A DNA stretch of 12,442 bases. It comes from Kiritimatiellia bacterium (GTDB lineage: Bacteria; Verrucomicrobiota; Kiritimatiellia; B70-G9). The translations under genes and the position numbers were made by a program. Below, one piece after another: positions 1 to 12,000 of the stretch; the stretch's first letter is position 1; each line of letters begins with the position of its first letter. The DNA lies in the NCBI GenBank assembly GCA_012961745.1, contig DTYT01000347.1, positions 1 to 12,442 on the forward strand. Direction: 5' to 3'. Under the pieces are notes generated by a model. It saw only the letters and a list, made by a program, of their open reading frames with translations, was not told the origin of the DNA and made no database searches.

Positions 1-3000
1 AGTCAGTTTCGCTGCAGTAGGCGTGTGGCTTGCGCAGGGGGCTGCGGCGGCGGACTATTTTGTCAATGATGCCTCGACCAACGGAGACGTGTATACCACC
101 GCACCGGGCAGTTTCACCAACCACGGACAAACCGCCGCCCAGCCCAAGGACTCGCTCCAGGCGATCATCGACGACTACGACTTGGGACCCGGCGACACGG
201 TGTACGTGGATACCGGGAATTATTCGTTGTCGGCGCCCCTCAGCCTGGGAGGCGCTGACAGCGGCTCAGCGGCCAACCCGCTTACCATCGTCGGCAGCAC
301 GAACTTCGGCGCGGGCGGAACGGTCTTCGACCGGGGCCAGGCGTTCGCGGATTCCTATACGGCGGATGTGTTCCAGATCTCCTGGGTAACCAACTTGGAC
401 CTGCGGAACATCACCTTCCGCAGCGGCCATTATGGACTCTATTTCTATCGGGCGGTGGGGCCGCGGCTCGAAAGGGTGACCGTGGTGAGCAACACCGCGG
501 GGGTGGCTGCCTATGCCTCGAGGACTGGACGGATGGACCGCTGCACCGCGGCGTGGAACAGTCGCGGCTGTCTCTTCAGCATTGCGGGGGCGGACAGTGC
601 TTTCGCGGTGGAGCGCTCGGTCTTCTGGTCGAACAGTGAGGCGATCCAGTTCGGATCGGGAGCCTGGATCTCGCTCAGCAACTCGGTGGTGGTCGGTGGA
701 ACCGTTTTCCCGGGAGCCGTCGCAGATGCGGGTGATTTCGATGTTTTCTACGATGCGGCACTCGGCGGAGGATACCATTACTTATCCGAGCTGCAGGACG
801 ATCTGGGCGATTTCCACCGGTCGACCTGCACCGATCCTGCGTTCGCCTCTGCCACCAATCTTGATTTTCACCCCCGCTCGGTGACCGGCAGGTTCGATCC
901 CGAATCCGGTAACTGGGTGACCGATACGGTGCATTCGGTGCTGATTGACTTCGGGGATCCGGGCTCCTCGTGGAGCAACGAGCCGCCGCCCAACGGCTCA
1001 CGGATGAATATCGGGATTCACGGAGACACTGCCGAGGCGAGTAAGAGCCGTACCAATGCGTGGGTGTTCGCGTTGAGTTTCAATGACGGAGGCACTATAG
1101 CAGGCACCGGGGGTCTCTACTGGATTGCGGGCGGCTTCAGTAACGGGGCCACGGTCCGCCTGGAGTATTCACCCGACGCGGGGGAGAGCTGGACCACAAT
1201 CGTCAGCTCAGTGGCGGCGACCAACGGCGAATACGAGTGGGACACGACCGCCTTCGAGTCGAGCCCCAGGGCATTGTGGAAGATCACCAGCGAAGGCGAT
1301 ACCAACGTATACGACGTAAACGACCACATTTTCGTGGTGCGGAATACCAACTTTACCTTCTACGTCAATGACGCGGATACCAATGGCGATGTTTACTGCA
1401 CCGCACCGGGAGATTCCACCAACACGGGGCTTTCGGCATCCCAGCCTCTCGACTCACTGCAGGCGGTCCTGGACACCTATGATCTGGCGGGAGGAGACAT
1501 CGTGTACCTGGATACGGGGTACTACGCGCTGGATGAGGGGATAACCTGGGGTTCGGAGGACGGGGCGGATGCTTCAAATCCCATCGTCTTGGCGGGCAGC
1601 ACCAACGGGACCGCCGGGGGGAGCGTGCTCGACCGGGGCTTGCCGTACTCAGGTTCCTGGACCGCGGACGTGTTGTACGTCAGCGACGCGGACTATCTGT
1701 TGATACGGGATCTCACCCTGGCAAGCGGACGCTACGGCCTCAATTGCCATAGGGCGGACGGGTTGCTTTTGGAGAGAGTGCAGGTGGTTTCTAACAGTAC
1801 TGGTATCAGCGGATACAACTGTTCTTCCAACCGCGTACTGAGCTGCCTGCTGGCATACAATACGACCGGTCTTGCTCCGGGTTATGGTGGCGGATGGGGG
1901 GAATGGGATCTCGATCGTTGCGTCTTCTGGTCGAATACTACGGCCCTGTCCATCTTGTCCATCGACCACGTCACGCTCAGCAACTCGGCTGTCGTGGGCG
2001 GCACGGTCCTTTCCGGTGAACCGCCGGATTCCGGCGATCACAGCACCTTCTGGAGCGTTGCCTTTGGGGGAGGCTATGACAACCTGGCCGAACTTCAGAA
2101 GGACCGTGACGGCTGGTGGTACTGCACCTACGCCGATCCGGCATTCGCCGATCCGGAACAGATGGATTTCCACCCGCAGTCATTGGTTGGTCGCTACGAT
2201 CCCGGAACCGGGCTCTGGACTACCGACGGCGTTCATTCCGTACTCATAGACTTCGGCGATCCCGAAGCGGCCTTCGCCAACGAACCATCGCCCAACGGTT
2301 CGCGGCTCAATGCGGGGCTTTACGGCAATACCGCGGAGGCCAGCAAGAGCCGTACGAATTCCTGGCTGCTGGCGCTCAGTTACAATGACGGCGGAACCCT
2401 GTCGGTTCCGAGTGACCGGGTCTACTGGAAGTACGGGAACATTCCCACCACGGCCACGGTCCGAATCGAGTTTTCCGGGAACTCGGGCGTGGATTGGGAC
2501 GTAGTGGCTACCAATATCGCAGTCGCGCAAGGCTACTACGTCTGGGCGAATACCAACTACACGTCATCCCGTTTCGCACGCTGGCGCGTGGTGCTGGAGA
2601 CCGACACCAACACATGGGACGCCAACGATTCCGATTTCACCTTCCGGAACGGCCCCTTCATCTATTACGTCAACGACACCAACCTGGTCGGGGACGTGTA
2701 TACGACTGCCCCCGGCGATGACGGAAATCTCGGTAGCACTCCGGGGTCTCCGAAAGCCACCCTCCAGGGGATCCTGGATACACACGACCTTGAGCCCGGT
2801 GACAAGGTATACGTGGATACTGGAGTCTACGCCCTGAACGCTACCCCCACGGTGACCTCGCCCGACGCCGGGGACAGTAACCAGTACGTGTACATCGTGG
2901 GGAGCACAAACGAGGCGGACGGCGGCAGTGTGTTCAACCGGCAGAGCAGCTCGTCAAGCGCCTACGGACTGTACCTGAACGGGGCTCCCTATGTGCAGGT

Positions 3001-6000
3001 GGAGAACCTGACGTTCCGGAACGGAGGGTCCGGCATCTACGCATACAATTCCGACGGGATCCGCCTCGTTAATGTGCGTTGCCGTGACAACTACTTCCAT
3101 GGCATCTACATCCGTAACAGCTCCGCGGTGACACTGGAACGCTGTGCATTGTACGACAACGCCCGTGACGGAGTCCGCTGGGAGTCTTCTTCGGCCGGTG
3201 CGATGGAACATTGCGTGATCCACGGAAACGATCGCAGCGGCCTGCGGGTCCTCAGCGGATGGGTTTCGCTGAGCAACTCGGCAGTGGTGGCCGAGGGGCG
3301 CGACGCGCAGTGTTACCACCTGCCGAGCACCACCAACGTGGTGGGCGACTATAATGCACTTTTTGCTACCGGTCAGGCGGTGGTCGCTTTTGTGGCAGCG
3401 GGGGGGACCAATTATGACCGTCTGGCTGCCTGGGTTACGGCATCCGGAAATGATATCCACAGCTTGGAGGCCGCTCCTCTTTTTGCCGACGCGGCCGCCG
3501 GTGATTTTCACCTGCAGAGTGCAGCGGGACGCTGGGTCGCAGACGGTACCTGGACCAATGATGCGGTTACCTCTCCCCTGATCGATGCCGGGGACCCATC
3601 ACAGGATGCCTCCGGAGAACCGGGACCCAACGGTGCGCGGCTCAATATCGGTCTCTATGGCGGCACTTCCCAGGCTAGCAAGAGCCGGACTAACGGATGG
3701 CTGGCAGTGGGCTATCCCGCCCGCGGCGGGTGGCTGTCGGGGACCGGACGGCTTCACTGGATTGCCGGGGGGGCCGCGACCGGCCACGTGGTCAGGGTGG
3801 AGGTCTCCACCGACGGCGGCGAAACCTGGAGTACGGTGACATCCGCGGTGGCTGCGACGGTGGAGGTGTTGACCTGGGATACCACCGTCACCAACGACAG
3901 TCCGGCCGGTCTGTGGCGGGTGACCAGCACCAACGATGCAACGCTGAGTGTGACCAACACCGCCTTCTTTGCTGTCAGGAACGCGGCTCTGCAGATTTTC
4001 GTCAACGATACGTCTACGGACGGGGACACTTATTGTTCCGCGCCGGGGGCGGCCACCAATTGGATCGCCACCCAAGGACGGCCCCTGGACTCCCTCTGGC
4101 GTGCGCTGGAGGTTTTTGATCTGGAGCCGGGGGATACGGTCTACGTGGATGCAGGACTGTACCAGCCAGCGACCAATGTTTTCCTTGGAAGAGTGGACAG
4201 TGGCAGTTCGAATGAGGTGGTGTGCGTACTGGGCACCACCAGCGACACCGCGCGCACGATTATCGACCGAGTCTACACGGGGAGCGGTGGATACGTGCTG
4301 GAACTGGACGGTGCCCGTTGGGTGGCGGTCTCGAATCTCTACTTGTGCAGCGGCTATGCCGGACTGCGCGCTCAATATTCGCACGGCTGGAACGCCGGGA
4401 TGGTATTCAGCGTATCAAATGCTGCGGACGGCTTTTCTCTCTACTACTGCACCAATGCCCAGCTGCAGGCCTGTGTCGCCAGGCGCAACGGAGGGCGCGG
4501 CCTCAGCTCGTGGTATTCGAGCGGGGTAACCCTCCGGAACGGAGTGCTGTGGTCGAATACGCAGGGAGCGGTGTACCAGCAGAGCGGATCCTTGACGATC
4601 AAGGGCTCGGTGATGACCGTCACCGGCAGTGGGAAGTATCTCTACGACGTATCATCCGCTGCCGGGGTCATCGCGGACTATAATGACCTTCTGGTCGAAG
4701 AGGGAGCTCGTGCGGCCAAGATTGGCAGCACGACCTACACCACCGTGTCGCGCTGGCAGCAGGTAACCAGCAACGATCTGCATTCACTGACTCACCCGCC
4801 GTGGTTCGCCGATCCCGCCGGTGACGACTATCATCCCTATAGCGAGGCAGGCAGATACCTGGCCGGGGGCATATGGACGAACGACAGCCAGACCTCCTAT
4901 CTGGTGGATACGGGAGACCCGGCGGAGGACTACTCCGCAGAGCCGGTTCCCAACGGAGCCCGCGTCAATATCGGTCTTTACGGAAACTCGCCGCAGGCCA
5001 GCAAGAGTCGGACGAATGCCTGGCTGCTGGCGCTTACCCTGTCGGACGGAGGCGTGACACGCGGGACAAACGACCTGTACTGGGTGGCGGGCGGCGCGGC
5101 GACCGGTCACACGGTGCGGCTGGAGTTCTCCCGTGACGGCGGGGCGACGTGGACCAATATCATCACCAGCAATCTCAACGCTTCTGCAGGCGTCTATACC
5201 TGGAACACGGTGCCGTTCGGCTCCACGCCGCTGGCCCGCTGGCGCGTGGTCAGCGAAACAGACACTAATGTCTTCGATGAGACCGACCAGAACTTCGTTC
5301 TGAACAACGGAGCGTTGACCTACTACGTCAACGACTCGTCCACCAACGGTGACGTATATACCACCGCTCCCGGCGACTCGCTGAATGACGGGTTGGCTCC
5401 GGAGACACCGAAGGATTCGCTCGCCGCGATAATCGATGCGTATGCGTTACAGCCGGGGGATCTCATACTGATAGATACGGGGACTTACACGCTGACCAAC
5501 GAAGTGGTGTTCGGCGAGACGGATGCCGGCGTGGCGACGAACATGATCGATGTTCGGGGCAGTACAAACTATGCTGCCGGCGGCACGGTGTTTAATGGCC
5601 AGAATATCTCGCGGGCCATAGATCTGAACAATACCGAAGGCATCCACCTGAGTCACCTAGCTGTCACCGGTGTTACCACGGGGGTGCGGGTCTATTACTC
5701 GGACGACTGCCGCGCCGAGTGGCTGCGGGTCTTCGCACCGGCCACCGGTTTCGAGCTGGTGAATGCATCCCAGTGTATCTTGGAACATTGTCTCGTTGCA
5801 GGGGCCAGCTCGCGGGGGGTATACAACAGCGGTTCGTCCGGCACACGCGTGAATTACGCGGTGATTACCGCAACCGGGAACGGATTCCATCTCTCCAGCG
5901 GAAGCATCGCGGTTTCCAACAGCATAATCAAGGTAAGTGGTACCAACCGCTACGCGTACTATATCAACTCCGGTTCGGTAACCGCGGACTATAACAATAT

Positions 6001-9000
6001 CGTGCTGAGCAACGGAGCATATGCGGCTTACCGCAGCGGCAATCCGCTGGCGAGTATTTATCAGAGCGTGTCGCGTTGGGCCCGTGATACCGGCAACGAT
6101 GCCCATACTCTTACCCAGGATCCCCTTTTTGCGGACGAGGCGGGCGGCGATTACCACCTGCGCAGTCAAGCGGGGCGCTACGCAGTCGGAAGCGGATGGG
6201 TGACGGATGCGGTCACGTCTCCGTTGCTGGACGCCGGCGACCCGTCGGCGGACTACGCGGCGGAAACTTCTCCCAACGGTGCGCGGGTCAACATTGGGTT
6301 GTACGGTGGAAGCGCCGAAGCCAGCCGCACCCCGACCAACGCCGCCCTAACCGTTATTTCATTGAATGACGGCGGCCGGGCAGAGGGCGAGGCCTGGCCC
6401 CTCTACTGGGTCGCTCGCGGCGCCGCTACCGGCCACACGGTGAAGTTGGATTTTTCCGCGGATGGAGGGGTGACCTGGACCGGTATCGCGACCGGCGTAG
6501 CTGCGGCCAATGGAATGTATGAGTGGAACACGACCAATTTCGAGACAACGCTCAGGGGCCGCTGGAGGGTTACCAGCGAAGACGACGGTTCGGTTGCGGA
6601 TACAAATGATACGCTTTTCGCTCTGCGAAACGAGCCGATCTACTTCTACGTCAATGACAGCGTGACTACGGGGGACGTCTTCTGCACCGCAGCGGGCGGT
6701 GCGGGCAACGACGGCCTGGGGCCCGGCACTCCGCTGGATTCGCTCCAGGCTCTATTGGACGCCTATGACGTCGAACCGGGTGACGTAATCTACGTGGATG
6801 CCGGAACCTATAGCCCTTCCGGGACGGTGACCATCGGCTACCTTGATGCGGGGGAAGTCACCAATCGCGTGGTGATTCAGGGCAGCACCAGCGATGTTGC
6901 GGCCACTGTATTTGAGGGGACCGGTTTCCGTATCGATTCTGCACCCGGTATACAGCTTGGCGATATTCGCATCAGCGGCGCCGATACCGCGGTGAAGGTC
7001 TACCTCTCGGATGCCTGCGTGCTGGAGTGGGTCAGCGCCCTTGATGGAACCTACGGGTTCGAGATCAACAACTCCGACGATGTCATACTCCGCCACTGCG
7101 TGGCTGCCGGGAATTCGGCGCGGGGCATTTATAATGTCAATGCCAGCCATACATGGTGGCAGCAGGGGGTCCTTTGGAAGAATAACAACGGGGGTTACCT
7201 TGCTGGCGGTGACCTGAGTATTCAGGAGAGCGTCATCGGCGCCTACGGTGGGGGGAACTACGCTTACTACATTGAGTCGGGGGTCCTCACTTCAGACTAC
7301 AATTGTGTGTATGTGACGGCGGGGGCGTATGTGGGGGGATACAAGTCCGGAGACCGTACCATCGCCTATGACAGCGTTTCACGCTGGCGACGTGACCGGG
7401 GCCACGACATTCACAGTCTCAGCGAGGATCCGGGGCTGGTGGATCCCGACGGCCGCGATTTCCACGCGCGGAGTGCCGCGGGGCGCTATCTACCGGGTAC
7501 GGGGTGGACCAACGACCCCGACACCTCCGTATTGCTGGACAGTGCCGACCCGGCCAGTTCCTATGCGGACGAACCGGCACCCAACGGGGCCCGGCGGAAT
7601 ATAGGTCTTTACGGCGATACAGGGCAGGCCAGCAAGACCCCGACCAACGCGTGGTTGGCGCTGATCACCCTCAACGATGGCGGCCGTATCGAAGGCACCA
7701 ACTACATCTACTGGGTGGCGGGCGGCGATGCTACCGGTCACACGGTGCGCATTCGTTTCTCCGCCGATGCCGGAAATACGTGGACCACTCTGACATCCGG
7801 AGTTTCCGCTGCCACGGGGGCATACCTTTGGGATACGACGTTGCAGCCCTCCACGATCCAGGGCTCGCTACGCGTGGAGAGTGAGACGGACACCAATGTC
7901 TGGGACCAGACCGATTCGCTTTTCGCCGTCAGGAACTCACCCCTCTATTTCTATGTGAACGACTCTTCCACGAACGGCGACGTATATACGACGGCCGCGG
8001 GGTCCAGCACCAACGACGGACTCAGCGCTGCCAGCCCCAAGGACAGTCTGGCGGACATCTTCCTCTACGATCTCGAACCCGGAGATGCCGTCTACGTAGA
8101 TACCGGCGAGTACGACCTCAACTCGGACTTGGTGATCGGTCAGTTCGACGCCGGGGAAGCCACCAATCGGCTGGTGATCCAGGGCAGCACAAATGCCGTC
8201 GGCGGCGGAACGGTGATCGACCGGGAGAGCGGATCCTATGCAATGTCACTCAACCAGGCCGGGGGCCTGGCCTTGCGCAACTTGACCTTACTCAACGACC
8301 AGACGGTTCTACGCTTGTATCGGTCGGATGACTGCCTGTTGCAGTGGGTGACATTGGCTGGGGGTAACCGCTGCCTGGAGATTAACGATTCCGACAATTG
8401 CCGGATCGAGCACGCGGTCCTCCGCAATTGCGGTGGGGAGGGTATCTACACCTATTCTTCGTGGAACGGCGGCGCTGAGAACCTGGTGCTCTGGTCAAAC
8501 CGTTACGGGGTGAAAATATCCGGCGGCAGTTTCGGAATCAGTAATTCGGTCATCGGGGCATTTGGAGCGGGCAGCTACGCTTTCCACTACCACAGCGGTA
8601 CGCTGCGTTCGGATTACAACGACGTCTATCTACAGAATGGAGCCTACGCCGGCTACCGGTATCTCTCACCCATACCCGAAATATTCCAGACCCTGGCACG
8701 CTGGCAGCGGGATTTCGGTCAGGATCTCCACAGCCTGGCGGTCGATCCGCAATTCGCGGACCTCGGCTCGGGCGACTATCATCTGCGCAGTACTGCCGGT
8801 CGCTACGTTCCGGGAATAGGCTGGACCAACGATCCACAAAGCTCCCCCTTGATCGATGCCGGGGATCCACTGGCTGACTGGGCGCAGGAGCCGGAGCCCG
8901 ACGGCGGCCGTATCAATATCGGTCTGTACGGAAACAGTCCAGAGGCCAGCCGGACGCCTACCAATGGGTGGCTTACGGTGATTACCCTCAACGATGGAGG

Positions 9001-12000
9001 GCGCTTCGAGGGTACCAACTGGCTTTACTGGGCGGCGGGCGGCGACGCCACCGGACACTTGGTCAAGTTGGAATTTTCCGCCGATGGTGGTGTGACCTGG
9101 ACCGACATCGCCAGTGACATCGCCTCCTCGGATCAGGCCTATCTGTGGGATTCGGTACCCTACGGGACAACGATGCAGGGGCTCTGGAGGATCACCGACC
9201 AGAGTGACACCAACGTTTGGGATCAGACCGATTTCCTGTTCGCCTTGCGCAATGCTCCCGTTAGCTTCTATGTGAACAACGGCAGCACGGCGGGAGACGT
9301 GTATTGCTCCATCCCGGGCGGGGCGACCAACAGTGGACTGTCGCCGTCATCGCCGAAGCTTGATCTTCAGGATCTTCTCGATACTTGGGATATCGAACCG
9401 GGCGATACGATCTACGTCGATACGGGGGAGTACACTTTGACGTCCCCCATCACAATAGATCAGTTTGATGCCGGCGACGCGACCAATCGCGTCACGATCC
9501 AGGGCAGCACCAATAGCGCGGCGGGCGGGACGGTGTTCGTCAAGCATGGCGGCGGATCGGGCCTCAATCTGGATCAGGCGGTCAGGATTGCGTTGCGTCA
9601 TTTCACCGTGCGCAATGCGGATAACGGGCTGCGCCTATATCTTTCGGATGACTGCCTGGCGGAGTGGGTGAGGTGCGAAGACGGCGTAAACGGTTTCTTC
9701 GTGGAACAATCCGATCGTTTTCAGGCCGCTCACTGTGTCGCTGCCGGGAACAGCGCAAAGGGAATCTACGCGAAGAACTCCGATGAGGTAGTGTGGCGCA
9801 GTGGTGTGCTCTGGTCCAATCGGTACGGCGGCACGGTGGAAGGCAGTGATCTCGAGGTGAGTCATACGGTGATCGGGTGCTGGGGTTCGGTAGCCTTCGC
9901 CCATTGGAAGGACAACTCCTCCTCACTTACTTCCGACTACAATGCCATCCATCTCGGAAACGGTGCCTTTGCGGCGGCGGTTCTCGGCGGAGTAGGGGGG
10001 GGCGGCACCACGCGCTATGCGAGTGTTTCCGCATGGTCGTTGGACAGCGGCCAAGACCTGCACACCTTGGCCGTAGACCCTCTGTTCGCCGATGCAGCCG
10101 GCTACGATTTCCATCTCAAGAGTTCAGCTGGACGCTACCTGCCGGGGACCGGCTGGGTGACCGATTCGGTCAGCTCGGTTTTGATAGACTCCGGAGCCCC
10201 GGCGGCCGTATGGACCAACGAGCCGTCACCTAACGGCCAGCGTATCAATATCGGTCTGTACGGCAACACGGCGGAGGCCAGTCTCACTCCAACCAACGGA
10301 TGGCTCCAGATAATCACCCTCAATGATGGCGGGTGGGTATCCGGTACGGTGACTGTGCGGTGGGTCGCCGGCGGGGCCGCAACAGGCCACACGGTGACGC
10401 TGCGGTTCTCCTCCGACGCGGGCGAGACTTGGAGCAATATCGTCAGCGGAGTGCCTGCGGCGGATGAAAGCTACCAGTGGAATACTATTCCCTTCGGAAC
10501 CACTGCACTGGGGCTTTGGGATATAACCAGTGATTCGGATACCAACATCACCGATACGTCCGACCAGTTGTTCTATCTGCGCAACGGCGGTAGTCTGCCC
10601 TATTACGTCAATGATTCATCCACCAACGGCGACGTCTACTGCACCGCTCCGGGAGCATCCACCAATCTCGGCTTGCGTCCTATGGAGCCCAAAGCGTCCA
10701 TACAGGAGATAATTGACACCTACGATCTGGAGGCGGGGGATATCATCTACGTGGATACCGGCGAGTACGATCTCAACAGCGATATACTCATCGGCGATCT
10801 GGATGCCGGTGACCAGACCAACCGCGTCGTCTTCCAGGGAAGCACCAATTACGCCGCGGGGGGCACGGTACTCGACCGGCAGGTGGCCGGGGAGGATATC
10901 TACGGCATCCACCTGTACCAGACGGTAGGGATCGAGCTAAAGGACCTCACCATCAAGAACGCGGGCGTCGGCGTCTACGTCGACGATTCGCCTTACGTCA
11001 GACTGGTCAGGGTACGGGCCGAAGACAACAGTAGCAGTGGATTCGCGCTGTACGATGTTTCCGGAACCATATTCAGTAACTGTATATCTTTCAACAACCA
11101 GACGAACGGCTTGAGTCTCCCGGAAAAGGCGTACGACGTTCAGTGGCGGCAGGGAGTCATCTGGGGCAATCCCACCGCGGTGTCGTTGGGACAGGGATGC
11201 AGTGCTTCGATCTACAACAGCGTCCTGCAGGCCAGCGGGTACGGACACCGGATCTACAGTATGGGTATCAGCGCGACCGTGGATGCTGACTACAATGATC
11301 TGGTACGGACTAATGATGCGTATGTCGCGGAGCAGGCGCGGGTGTTGGGGGGGAGCGAAGTCTACGCGACTTTGACCGACTGGTCGCGGCGGTATGGAGA
11401 AGACCTGCACAGTTTGAGCCATGATCCCCTGTTCGCCGAGAGCCAGAACGGCGATTTCCATCCGAAGAGCGTGCTCGGCCGGTTCGTCCCGGGAGCCGGT
11501 TGGACCAACGATGCAGTCCATTCGCCGCTGATAGATACCGGAGACCCGTCCCTCTCATACACCAATGAACCTGCCCCCAACGGTTCCCGGATCAATATCG
11601 GCCTGTATGGGGATACCCCGGAAGCCAGCCGGAGCCGGACCAACTCGTGGCTGTTAGCGGTATCCATCAATGACGGCGGCACCATAGACGGTACCAACTG
11701 GCTCTTCTGGGTCGCGGGAGGAGAGCTTGCGACGGGTACCGTCCAGCTGCTATATTCCGGCAACAACGGCATCGATTGGGATCTGATCGCCAGCAACCTG
11801 GATGCCTCGGCCGGCGCCTACCAGTGGGACGTATCCTCCGAGCCGACGACGGTGGAAGGTCTGTGGCGGGTTGTCTACGAGGATGATCCGGCGGTATATG
11901 ACACCGTGGATGAAAACTTCGCGGTAAGAAACCAGGCTCTCACCTACTACGTCAACGACACCAATACCGCCGGGGATGTGTATTGCAGCGCTCCCGGAAG

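Noticed and set aside
1..60. Promoter or ribosome binding site at the left edge
   Set aside because: The window already starts inside the signal peptide, so transcription and translation signals lie upstream.
30..389. + strand open frame with an Arg-rich start at the left edge
   Set aside because: It is frame 3, shifted from the giant frame. Its Arg/Pro-rich product is typical of out-of-frame GC-rich sequence, and it overlaps the signal peptide and module 1.
266..778. Antisense open frame of 170 codons, with similar ones near 1649-2173, 2954-3511, 5657-6169 and 10937-11521
   Set aside because: They recur at roughly equivalent places in several modules because the sense codons are conserved. 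That is a shadow effect, not a family of antisense genes.
3599..4384. Antisense open frame of 261 codons, the longest closed ORF in the window
   Set aside because: It lies wholly opposite the giant frame across a module 3/4 boundary, shows no recognisable domain, and is explained by GC-rich codon bias. The + strand translation here has clear conserved module motifs.
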